5,853 bases of DNA. Source: JADJLQ01 sp964396995. GTDB lineage: Bacteria > Bacteroidota > Bacteroidia > Chitinophagales > Saprospiraceae. The stretch lies in the NCBI GenBank assembly GCA_964396995.1, contig CAYNIG010000320.1, forward strand, positions 1 through 5,853, given 5' to 3'. Under the pieces are notes generated by a model. That model was not told where the DNA came from. It saw only the letters and a program-made list of their open reading frames with translations, and did no database searches. The position numbers and the translations under genes were made by a program. Each line of letters opens with the position of its first letter. Position 1 is the stretch's first letter. Below, piece after piece: positions 1 to 5,495 of this stretch.

Positions 1-5
1 TACTT

Positions 6-245
6 TCAAATTTTGGAAACTAGTGAAAAGTACTCATTATTGCAATGAACCTTAAAAAATGCTTCGTTAATATAATAGTTTCCTGTACCCAGTTTATTTT
101 TTTGCAACATTTTATCCTCCCCTAACCTATTTAAATAATTTGGTGCTGTTAACCTGGAAACGCCCAGGTCATTCACAATAAATTCAATCTTTGTGTAAGG
201 ATGCTTAAATAAATTAATGTCCAAGCCATTATATGTACAGAATAT
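6..245 (-). pseudogene. Fic-family protein, C-terminal winged-helix fragment
   Basis: The readable frame matches the C-terminal winged-helix segment found after the catalytic domain in many large Fic (AMP-transferase) proteins. The hallmarks are HPYTKIEF, then a recognition-helix-like GVSRLTAPNYLNRL, then a wing ending in KLGTGNYYINEAFF. A TGA at 246-248 closes the frame upstream. The only internal start is a TTG at 224, so about 72-80 residues remain of a protein that usually exceeds 300. No Fic catalytic motif (HPFxxGNGR) is present in the upstream DNA. The tail after FFKV (HCNNEYFSLVSKI) does not look like the usual family ending, so the 3' end may also be shifted. I read this as a decayed remnant. 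A free-standing small winged-helix DNA-binding protein made from the TTG is possible but less likely. Family assignment rests on remembered motif similarity. Confidence 0.6.
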
Positions 246-253
246 TCAAAAAA

Positions 254-302
254 CTATACAAAAGATAGTCCGATTTGTATAGAAATCCGCAAAATCTATA
301 CA
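254..302. repeat. three CTATACA half-sites, operator-like array
   Basis: CTATACAAA at 254-262 and its exact reverse complement TTTGTATAG at 274-282 form a 9-bp inverted repeat with an 11-nt spacer. A third half-site, CTATACA, lies at 296-302. Starts are 22 and 20 bp apart, so all three would lie on about the same face of the helix, as expected for a dimeric or cooperative regulator. No intact gene begins within 150 bp on either side; the nearest coding remnant is the Fic winged-helix piece to the left. The arrangement is read directly from the sequence; the operator role is inference. Confidence 0.45.
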
Positions 303-364
303 TTTAATTTTAATCCTGAAAAGAATACCAATATAAATATGCACTGTAATTTCCTGATACCGGT

Positions 365-386
365 AAGGTTTCTCTGACGAAGCCTT
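365..386. other. hairpin downstream of the membrane-protein gene
   Basis: AAGGTTTC (365-372) and GAAGCCTT (379-386) can form an 8-bp stem with one G-U wobble and a 6-nt loop in a plus-strand transcript. In the minus-strand transcript from the neighbouring two-gene unit, the wobble becomes a C-A mismatch. The hairpin lies about 63 nt past that unit's last stop codon, but no T-run follows on the minus strand. It could mark a transcript end, though only weakly. Confidence 0.2.
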
Positions 387-448
387 TGAAAACCAGGTTC
401 TTTGAAAGCAGGGAAATAACCTATGTCAACAATTCTTTTGATTATGAA

Positions 449-745
449 TTATTTTGCTAAAAGTCCACAGACTATTCCTCCAATTAACCCAAGTCCTAGC
501 ACCGGTGCATGTCGCCTGGATATAATTGCATCCGGTAAACTTAAAACCAATCCAACCAGTCCGCCTTTAAGCCAATTGGGAATGGGCAATTCCATATTTA
601 AGATGATAAAACCAATCGCAAATCTACTTATAAATGAAGCTGTCATTGCTCTGGTTTTGTCTTCAAATGACATAAAGAACATTGGGATAATAGATACTAC
701 CCCGAATAGGGTTCCGGCAATAAGTCCTTTGGTAATATTATTCAT
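449..745 (-). CDS. small four-helix membrane protein, function unknown
   Basis: A 98-residue, glycine-rich, strongly hydrophobic protein with about four predicted membrane segments, near residues 5-25, 37-51, 59-75 and 80-96. Short polar loops separate them, the clearest being MSFEDKTRAMT (25-35) and ISRRHAP (75-81). It would sit in the inner membrane. I do not recognise a named family; it resembles the small uncharacterised integral membrane proteins common in Bacteroidota. The ATG at 743-745 follows an A/T-rich stretch with no Shine-Dalgarno site, as is usual in this phylum. It begins 4 bp after the stop of the DUF5655 gene, so the two are almost certainly co-transcribed. A 122-codon ORF on the opposite strand covers the same DNA, but its translation is low-complexity and resembles no known fold. 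The minus-strand reading is preferred because of its clear membrane pattern and operon spacing. Confidence 0.75.
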   Translation of the reverse strand: MNNITKGLIAGTLFGVVSIIPMFFMSFEDKTRAMTASFISRFAIGFIILNMELPIPNWLKGGLVGLVLSLPDAIISRRHAPVLGLGLIGGIVCGLLAK

Positions 746-749
746 TTTA

Positions 750-1094
750 TTATTTTTTAAGTTTGTAGGCTTCTTTGAGCCAGGTTATTAATTCTTTATC
801 AATGTCTTTTGCTTTTGACAGTTTAATGGTGTGGTGATAGCGATTAGCCGAGGCTTGTTCTACTTTAGCTACTCTATCACTTACCAATTTGTGGTCTAAA
901 TGAATCTCAAGGTTTATATAGTCTTTTCGGGTATACACTCCGGCAAAACCAAATCTGTTCCCAAGATGAATACTTGTTTTTTTCGGTTCTATTTTCAATG
1001 GTCCGAATTTTTGAAGTTCGGCAATCAACCTGGTGTAAATCTCGGTGACGATTTGTTCTTTATCTTTTAAATGATCAAGTTCTGAATATTCCAT
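750..1094 (-). CDS. DUF5655 domain protein
   Basis: A 114-residue soluble protein that matches the DUF5655 domain across nearly its whole length. The recognisable order is: an N-terminal helix with the family-like YTRLIAELQKFGPLKIEPKK (20-39); TSIHLGNRFGFAGV (40-53), typical of the core strand; a charged strand ending in LDHKL; VEQASANRYHH (78-88), the family's most conserved stretch; and a C-terminal ELITWLKEAY helix (101-110). There is no signal peptide or membrane segment, so it should be cytoplasmic. The biochemical role of DUF5655 is unknown; it often occurs alone or beside other small domains. The ATG at 1092-1094 is preceded by AATAAA and no Shine-Dalgarno site. It is the first gene of a two-gene unit with the downstream membrane protein. 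Family assignment is from recalled motif similarity and is fairly secure. Confidence 0.82.
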   Translation of the reverse strand: MEYSELDHLKDKEQIVTEIYTRLIAELQKFGPLKIEPKKTSIHLGNRFGFAGVYTRKDYINLEIHLDHKLVSDRVAKVEQASANRYHHTIKLSKAKDIDKELITWLKEAYKLKK

Positions 1095-1258
1095 TTTATT
1101 TTATAATAGGTTGGTATAAAAAGTCGTTTTGGGAGTTGCTGCCATCATCTATAAATTATCACGTATAAATATAAAATATTCTTGAATTTTCCGATCTCAA
1201 AAATTGTTCAACCCCGAACATTAGATATTTGAGTTTCAGATATTTCATCGGCCTTCGG

Positions 1259-1285
1259 CGGATTTTACACTTACTGCAAAATCCG
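1259..1285. repeat. perfect 8-bp inverted repeat
   Basis: CGGATTTT (1259-1266) is the exact reverse complement of AAAATCCG (1278-1285), with an 11-nt spacer. It lies midway between the divergent transcription units and about 90 bp upstream of the GH2 promoter. No T-run follows on either strand, so it is not an obvious intrinsic terminator. A regulator-binding site or a relic of an inserted element would fit. Confidence 0.35.
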
Positions 1286-1370
1286 GGTTTAACACAGAAA
1301 TAAGAATCAAAACTTGTAATAAGCCGAACAATTTTAATCTTGCAATTTCAAATACATTATAAAATAGGAC

Positions 1371-1401
1371 TTAAACTTGTATCAATTAGTTAAACTTGTA
1401 T
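1371..1401 (+). repeat. 12-bp direct repeats overlapping the GH2 promoter
   Basis: TTAAACTTGTAT occurs exactly at 1371-1382 and again at 1390-1401, a period of 19 bp. A shorter copy, AAACTTGTA, lies at 1310-1318. The first full copy contains the -33 TTG of the promoter; the second runs into its TAnnTTTG box. This places the repeats where a regulator would compete with or help RNA polymerase. Alternatively, the repetition may simply reflect similar promoter boxes. Confidence 0.5.
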
Positions 1402-1406
1402 TTTTG
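1376..1406 (+). promoter_or_regulatory. Bacteroidota-type promoter for the GH2 gene
   Basis: CTTG at 1376-1379 serves as the -33 box, and TATTTTTG at 1399-1406 matches the Bacteroidota -7 consensus TAnnTTTG exactly. The 19-bp spacing fits the housekeeping sigma factor of this phylum. Transcription should begin near 1410-1415, leaving about 195 nt of leader before the GH2 start. No competing match to both boxes was seen closer to the gene. Confidence 0.55.
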
Positions 1407-1426
1407 CTAAAAGATTGAGGTATTTT

Positions 1427-1504
1427 ATGAATTATCAAGCCTTTCGAGACCTTTACTGTTATTATTTACAGGAGAGTTTCAACAATTTAAATTTGAACCT
1501 CTAA
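1427..1504 (+). CDS. possible 25-codon leader ORF
   Basis: An ATG 21 bp after the promoter's -7 box opens a 25-codon frame (begins MNYQAFRDLYCYYLQ, ends NLNLNL). A frame shifted by two bases runs open from 1411 to a TAA at 1552-1554 and reads FTGEFQQFKFEPLKKFIG in its middle. Joined by one indel, the two would make a protein of about 40 residues, so this could be a decayed small gene or a leader peptide. I recognise neither. Nothing but its position just after the promoter argues for translation. Confidence 0.2.
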   Translation: MNYQAFRDLYCYYLQESFNNLNLNL

Positions 1505-1606
1505 AAAAATTTATCGGTGATAAACTCAAAATGAAAATTCCAAGTTTTGCGTAATTCCTATTAAAGTTATCTTTACTCTTCAAGCATTTTAAAATCAAGC
1601 CTTAAC

Positions 1607-4300
1607 ATGTTTCATAAATTAATTTTCTCGTATTTTATATTAGTTATTTTCAACCTATCAGGGGTGCAAGCACAGCACAGAATATCTACCACTATTAACA
1701 GTAACTGGCTTTTCTTTAAAGGCGACTCAACTCAAAAAACAACTACAAACAACTGGAAACCGGTCTCAATTCCACATACTTGGAATACTCAAGATGTATT
1801 AGACGACGAGCCTGGTTACTACCGAGGCGATGGCTGGTATAAAAAAAACCTTTTTATTCCTGCCGGTTGGAAAGATAAGGACATCTACCTCTATATTGAA
1901 GGTGCTGGTCAGTCGGCCGAGGTATTTGTCAATGGTAAAGAGATTGGTAAACATGCTGGCGGATACACATTTTTTTCGTTTCCCATTGGCTCAGCTCTCA
2001 AATTTGCTGCTGAGGGTAACGCTGCCAACGAAGTGGTAATAAAAGTAAACAACAGCCCTAATGAAAACTTGCCCCCTACCATGGGCGACTTCAATATCTT
2101 CGGTGGACTGTATCGAGATGTATATTTAAACGTATATGACAAAGTTCACTTCGATGCTGATAATCATGGAACTAATGGTATATTTATTACCACCCCTCTT
2201 GTAAGTGCCACACAAGCCACCGTACAGGTAAAAGGAGCATTAGTCAACCGGAGCAACACAGCCAGAAAATTAACAATCAGTCACCGAATTCTGATGCCCA
2301 ATGGGGGCTTGCTGAATGAGCAGAAAGGCAGTTTTACAGTCGAAGCTGGTCAGAAAATTGACTTTGACCAAGCTATAAAAAACATTCGTGGCCATCGTCT
2401 ATGGTCACCAGATGACCCCTACCTTTACAGGATTTCCTCTACTATCACCGACGAAAATACTGGACAAATATTGGATGAAGTAAGCAATCCGCTTGGTTTT
2501 CGCTGGTATCGCTTTGACCCCAATGATGGTTTTTTCCTGAATGGTAAGCCACTAAAATTGATAGGCACGAGCCGCCACCAGGATTATCCGGGCATGGGCA
2601 ATGCCTTACCCGATGCAATGCACGTAAAGGATGTAGAACTGTTGAAGGATATGGGTGGAAACTTTTTGAGAGTGGCCCATTATCCTCAAGACCCAGCGGT
2701 TCTACAAACTTGTGACCGATTGGGCATTTTGGCTTCTGTAGAATCGCCAATCATGGGCTTTACCGACTCTGATGCCTATGCGGTCAATGCCAAACAGCAG
2801 CATCTTGAAGTAATTCGGCAGCACTACAATCACCCAAGTGTGATTATATGGTCATATATGAACGAGATGTTGCTTCGAGTACCATTCGCCAATGACTCTA
2901 CCCGGCAACAAACTTATCTCAGGCATTTAGCTGAATTGGCCCAAGAATTGGAAAATATGACGAGAAAAGAAGATTCGGCTCGATATACGCTAATACCGAA
3001 TCACAATGCTTGGGAGATCTACAACAAAGTTGGGCTAACGAAAATTCCTAAACTTGTTGGCTGGAATGTTTACTTCGGTTGGTATTATGGTAATTTTGAT
3101 GACTTCGGTAAGTTTATGGACAAACACCATCGTGAACTTCCAGACAAACCTATTTTGATTACCGAATATGGAGCTGATGCAGATAATAGGGTACGTAGTA
3201 CAAATCCTATTAAGTTTGACAAATCAGTTGAATATACAATGCAATACCATCAGGCTTCTTTGAAAGCTATACTTGACCGTCCTTTTGTAGCTGCAGGAAT
3301 GGTTTGGAACTTAAATGAATTTAACACCTCTGTCCGTTCTGAAACCTTACCCAATATCAACCCTAAGGGAATTATGACCTACGACCGAAAGGAAAAAGAC
3401 CCATATCGTTTTTACAAAGCTAACCTTATCAAAACGCCCTATATCCAAATAGGTGCAAAAGAATGGAATCGAAGGACTGGCGTTGTAGATTCAGAAAAGA
3501 GTCTTGTTAGTACCCATCAAGTAATTGTTTTTACGAATCAGCCTAGCATTACTTTAACACTCAATGGAAAAAAAATTGGTAGTGCTGTATCTAAACAAGG
3601 CGTTGCCCAGTTCAGCGTGCCGTTCAAGAATGGTTTGAATAGTTTGGTGGCAACAGCTTCGGTAAAAGGTGCTACAATTAGCGACCAAGCCGAGATTAAC
3701 TTCTCTCTAATGGGTCAAAAATTAAACAATTCTCAACTACCTTTTTCAGAACTAAATGTTAGTCTTGGCGATTCAAGGATTTTCTTCGATGAAAAGACAG
3801 GGCAAAACTGGCTTCCAGAGAAAGCCTACCAGCCCGGTAGCTGGGGATATTTGGGTGGCAAGCAGTTTGCCATGGCCAATAATTCTCGGGTGAGTTTTGG
3901 CGGTAGTCGAAATATACTTGATACAGATTTAGACCCAATCTATCAAACTCAGCGTACTGGTATTGAGGGATTTATATTCGATGTACCTCCAGGCGATTAT
4001 GAATTAACCCTCCACTTCGCCGAACTTATTTCTAAAAATACGAACAGTGGTGACATCGCATTCAATGTGGGTGCGCGTGGCGGGCCACGAGATGAATTCA
4101 AAGCCCGTAGTTTTGATGTTTTAGTAAATGAGAAAGTAGTGATTTCGGGTCTTAGTAACAGCGAAACTCTCCAGACCGACCAGGCAGTAGCAATCAAATA
4201 CCCTGTTGGTGTTGCAGGTTCTGAAGGTATTAGGGTTACTTTCAAAGCTCGGGTAGGTGAGCCTGTTTTGAATGGAATTCAGCTACGGAAGTTACGTTAA
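1607..4300 (+). CDS. secreted GH2 beta-glycosidase with malectin-like C-terminus
   Basis: This gene encodes a retaining glycoside hydrolase of family 2 (beta-galactosidase/beta-glucuronidase type), 897 residues. A signal peptide (1-22) ends in VQA|Q with no lipobox cysteine, so export to the periplasm or beyond is expected. Domains in order: sugar-binding jelly roll (about 27-180, with PHTWN and FVNGKEIG), Ig-like (about 185-298), TIM barrel (about 301-608), C-terminal Ig-like resembling DUF4982 (about 612-702), and a malectin/CBM57-like module (about 715-897: AYQPGSWGYLGG, DVPPGDYELTLHFAE). The acid/base is E420 (WSYMNE) and the nucleophile E520 (ILITEYGAD). SRHQD (322-326), R355/H358 and W567 match family active-site positions. 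N585-P-K587-G lies where glucuronidases carry NxK, but galactosidases of this type can have a similar NxKG, so substrate stays open. The ATG follows an A-rich tract without a Shine-Dalgarno site. There is no SusC/SusD partner or T9SS tail in view; the gene is monocistronic here and looks intact. Confidence 0.96.
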   Translation: MFHKLIFSYFILVIFNLSGVQAQHRISTTINSNWLFFKGDSTQKTTTNNWKPVSIPHTWNTQDVLDDEPGYYRGDGWYKKNLFIPAGWKDKDIYLYIEGAGQSAEVFVNGKEIGKHAGGYTFFSFPIGSALKFAAEGNAANEVVIKVNNSPNENLPPTMGDFNIFGGLYRDVYLNVYDKVHFDADNHGTNGIFITTPLVSATQATVQVKGALVNRSNTARKLTISHRILMPNGGLLNEQKGSFTVEAGQKIDFDQAIKNIRGHRLWSPDDPYLYRISSTITDENTGQILDEVSNPLGFRWYRFDPNDGFFLNGKPLKLIGTSRHQDYPGMGNALPDAMHVKDVELLKDMGGNFLRVAHYPQDPAVLQTCDRLGILASVESPIMGFTDSDAYAVNAKQQHLEVIRQHYNHPSVIIWSYMNEMLLRVPFANDSTRQQTYLRHLAELAQELENMTRKEDSARYTLIPNHNAWEIYNKVGLTKIPKLVGWNVYFGWYYGNFDDFGKFMDKHHRELPDKPILITEYGADADNRVRSTNPIKFDKSVEYTMQYHQASLKAILDRPFVAAGMVWNLNEFNTSVRSETLPNINPKGIMTYDRKEKDPYRFYKANLIKTPYIQIGAKEWNRRTGVVDSEKSLVSTHQVIVFTNQPSITLTLNGKKIGSAVSKQGVAQFSVPFKNGLNSLVATASVKGATISDQAEINFSLMGQKLNNSQLPFSELNVSLGDSRIFFDEKTGQNWLPEKAYQPGSWGYLGGKQFAMANNSRVSFGGSRNILDTDLDPIYQTQRTGIEGFIFDVPPGDYELTLHFAELISKNTNSGDIAFNVGARGGPRDEFKARSFDVLVNEKVVISGLSNSETLQTDQAVAIKYPVGVAGSEGIRVTFKARVGEPVLNGIQLRKLR

Positions 4301-4434
4301 TCAGATGTAGTTGACCAAAATCCTAAATCGGAATAAAAAAATATATAGAAGGAAATTCTGTTTTGGTTTTTGACATATCGCTTTTTTATTACCACATACA
4401 TAACCCAAACTATTTGGACGCTTTTGAAAAAGTG

Positions 4435-4461
4435 CCTTTTAGAATTCGCCCCCTTTAGAAT
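4435..4461. repeat. tandem CCTTTTAGAAT / CCCTTTAGAAT
   Basis: CCTTTTAGAAT at 4435-4445 and CCCTTTAGAAT at 4451-4461 are 16 bp apart and differ at one base. The second copy is part of GCCCCCTTT (4448-4456), which recurs inverted at 5154-5162 in the IS-end repeats, on the far side of the BRO-N/Fic gene. This may be a worn element end or chance. Confidence 0.3.
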
Positions 4462-4485
4462 GGTAGACTATTACTAACATATGTA

Positions 4486-4500
4486 GACCTCTCTGAGGTC
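4486..4500 (-). terminator. short hairpin after the BRO-N/Fic ORF
   Basis: GACCTC and GAGGTC form a perfect 6-bp stem with a 3-nt loop, starting 9 nt past the stop codon of the minus-strand ORF. The position fits a transcript end. However, the sequence after it on the minus strand (TACATATGTT) is only mildly T-rich, so an intrinsic terminator is uncertain. Confidence 0.35.
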
Positions 4501-4508
4501 AAAATATT

Positions 4509-5057
4509 TCAGTTGGTCTTTAGCTGTTGAGCATATACAAACTGAAAGCCACCTTTTGAAATACTTTTTTCCCTGATTTTCCCTGCAAAATCATACAAAC
4601 CACCAAATATAAAAGCATGAATTTGTTGTAAAGCTTTGGTAGTACCCACTTCTATTTCGTTGATTAAATTGCTTTCAAAAAGAGAATACGCTTTCTTTTT
4701 ACTTTGCCCGTCTATGCTGGTGTCACTATAAAGAAACCAATCCAAAAACTTGCTTGCTTTGTTGTTGGGAAAATTTTTAGATAGCTCAATCACCCCATCG
4801 CTATCCAACATATCTGTGTTGTACTTTTTTCCGTCTGCAGCAGTTAATTTCAGTTGGGTAGTAACACTAACCAACTGATTCTTTTCTTTTTTTAGCTTAG
4901 TTTTCAGATATTTCCAATAGTTACGGACTTTTGCGTAATCAGGCTCTTCATTTAGCACGCCTACAATATCTAACACACTAAACCACCATTTGGCATGTAC
5001 ATCATCCCAAACGGCACGCACCTCTCGGTCATCAAAAAAACGAATGGATATTTTCAT
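4509..5057 (-). pseudogene. BRO-N / Fic hybrid, truncated in the Fic domain
   Basis: This ORF of 182 residues has two parts. Residues 1-110 match the BRO-N (viral/phage antirepressor) domain: IRFFDDREVRAVWDD, WWFSVLDIVGVL (24-35), VRNYWKYLKTKL, a QLKLTAADGKKY strand pair (68-79), and FPNNKASKFLDWFLY (96-110). Residues 121-182 match the start of a short Fic (protein adenylyltransferase) domain: KKAYSLFESNLINEIEVGTT, then LQQIHAFIFGGLYDFAGKIR and ISKGGFQF. The protein stops at LKTN, before the catalytic HPFxxGNGR motif. The DNA beyond (4300-4508) does not continue the Fic domain in any minus-strand frame. A full BRO-N/Fic protein would be about 300 residues or more. I therefore infer a 3'-truncated gene; BRO-N could still fold and bind DNA. 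The start is well supported by a Shine-Dalgarno site. A decayed IS21-like end lies just upstream. Confidence 0.75.
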
Positions 5058-5062
5058 TGTTT

Positions 5063-5068
5063 CTCCTT
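5063..5068 (-). promoter_or_regulatory. strong Shine-Dalgarno site of the BRO-N/Fic ORF
   Basis: On the minus strand AAGGAG lies 5 nt before the ATG at 5055-5057. The other genes here have A-rich leaders without such a site, as is usual in Bacteroidota. It fixes the start and hints at a different origin for this gene. A TATATAAA stretch just upstream (about 5070-5077) could be part of a promoter. Confidence 0.6.
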
Positions 5069-5120
5069 GTTTATATACTCTGTTGCCCGGTCATTGCATT
5101 TCATTACTACCGAAATGAAA

Positions 5121-5166
5121 ATTCCGGACAAAGTAGACCACCGATTCCGGTCCAAAGGGGGCCAGT
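5121..5166 (-). repeat. tandem 23-bp terminal repeats of the IS21-like end
   Basis: ATTCCGG begins two successive 23-bp units at 5121 and 5144. With one 1-nt gap, the units also share CAAAG and CCA. Repeated transposase-binding sites at the ends are typical of IS21-family elements. A small inverted repeat, CATTTC (5097-5102) / GAAATG (5112-5117), overlaps the outer edge. Confidence 0.55.
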
Positions 5167-5228
5167 TGTTTATTGTTAGTTTAGAATATTAAATAAAGGT
5201 AAATAACATTTTTATTTTTTCATTTTTC

Positions 5229-5357
5229 TTAGTGATCTCCTTCGAGCTCAATACATATTGCGTGGTGTATCAGGCGGTCAAAATGGGTAGTAATAGAGTT
5301 ATCATTGATGTATTGTGGCCAGGCATCTATGGTAATAGTGAGGATATTATGGTGTTG
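5229..5357 (-). pseudogene. IstB-like transposition ATPase, C-terminal fragment
   Basis: The minus-strand frame from 5357 to the TAA at 5229-5231 gives 42 residues. They end in the pattern of IstB C-termini: ILTITIDAWPQYIND, then ITTHFDRLIHHAICIELEGD, compared with the family's (T/S)xxxxxxWxxxIGDxxxxxAILDRLxHHAxxIxxxG. This is the end of the AAA+ domain, past the Walker motifs. A TAA at 5358-5360 interrupts the frame upstream and no further IstB sequence was recognised. IstB assists the IstA transposase of IS21 elements in choosing and activating target DNA; this remnant cannot. There is no start codon. The assignment rests on motif memory and on its position next to IS21-style end repeats. 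Confidence 0.6.
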
Positions 5358-5495
5358 TTAGAATGTAATTAAGCTTTAATCACCGTATTCTCGTTTATTC
5401 AAAGAATGGTCTTATATCTTGGGTTCAAATGCCGGGTATACTATGCAACTAACAAAGCTTCACATATTCGTTACATGCGGTATTTATTTTCAATC
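5358..5495. other. unassigned spacer
   Basis: This stretch between the small ORF and the IstB remnant has stops in all frames and no recognised gene. It contains AAGCTTT/AAAGCTT motifs about 80 bp apart and TAAC/GTTA pairs on the minus strand, such as TAACGAATATGTG near 5470. A tRNA-like GGGTTCAAATGCCGG near 5420 fails as a T-arm. Confidence 0.4.

Larger units (their letters stand above)
1095..1606. other. intergenic region between divergent units
   Basis: This 512-bp gap separates the minus-strand DUF5655 unit from the plus-strand GH2 gene. It has no ORF of convincing size. It holds a tandem AGATATTT pair (1223-1230, 1238-1245), a perfect inverted repeat (1259-1285), three copies of AAACTTGTA (1310, 1373 and 1392), a Bacteroidota-type promoter (1376-1406), and a leader of about 195 nt with short overlapping ORFs. 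On the minus strand, near 1165-1200, a TATATTTA box differs by one base from TAnnTTTG. It could drive the DUF5655 unit, but its spacing to the nearest TTTG is longer than usual. Confidence 0.6.
5116..5357 (-). mobile_element. decayed IS21-like element, istB-side end
   Basis: Two signals combine here. First, the minus strand encodes the last 42 codons of an IstB-like ATPase (5229-5357). Second, about 60 bp beyond its stop lie tandem repeats built on CCGGAAT, CTTTG and GGTGGTC, the style of IS21-family ends in Bacteroidota. The likely outer tip is GGAATTTTCA, ending at the CA of 5117-5116. Order (istB, then end repeats, then tip) is as in an intact IS21 right end. No istA, no rest of istB and no opposite end are seen, so the element is a remnant and cannot move by itself. 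Target duplications cannot be tested without the other end. Confidence 0.6.

Noticed and set aside
384..407. CTTTGAAA direct repeat (384-391, 400-407)
   Set aside because: Eight AT-rich bases repeated once, with no promoter or gene nearby that would give it meaning; likely chance.
423..791. 122-codon plus-strand ORF
   Set aside because: It is antisense to the membrane-protein gene and runs past its start. The minus strand has a coherent transmembrane pattern and operon spacing, while this translation is low-complexity with many Pro/Asn/Ser residues and no recognisable fold.
1909..2142. 77-codon minus-strand ORF inside the GH2 gene, with similar ones at 2445-2750 and 3997-4245 (minus) and 1830-2039 (plus)
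   Set aside because: All lie entirely within the confident GH2 coding frame and have unstructured translations; they are shadows of that gene.
4314..4367. ACCAAAA/TTTTGGT pair followed by T's as a GH2 terminator
   Set aside because: The 7-bp AT-rich stem encloses a 40-nt loop, too weak and open for an intrinsic terminator.
4995..5192. 65-codon plus-strand ORF
   Set aside because: It overlaps the BRO-N start on the opposite strand and runs through the IS-end repeats; no domain pattern.
5415..5440. tRNA-like GGGTTCAAATGCCGG sequence
   Set aside because: The base after the TTCAAAT loop is G, not the invariant C, the flanks do not pair as a T-stem, and no acceptor or anticodon arm is found.
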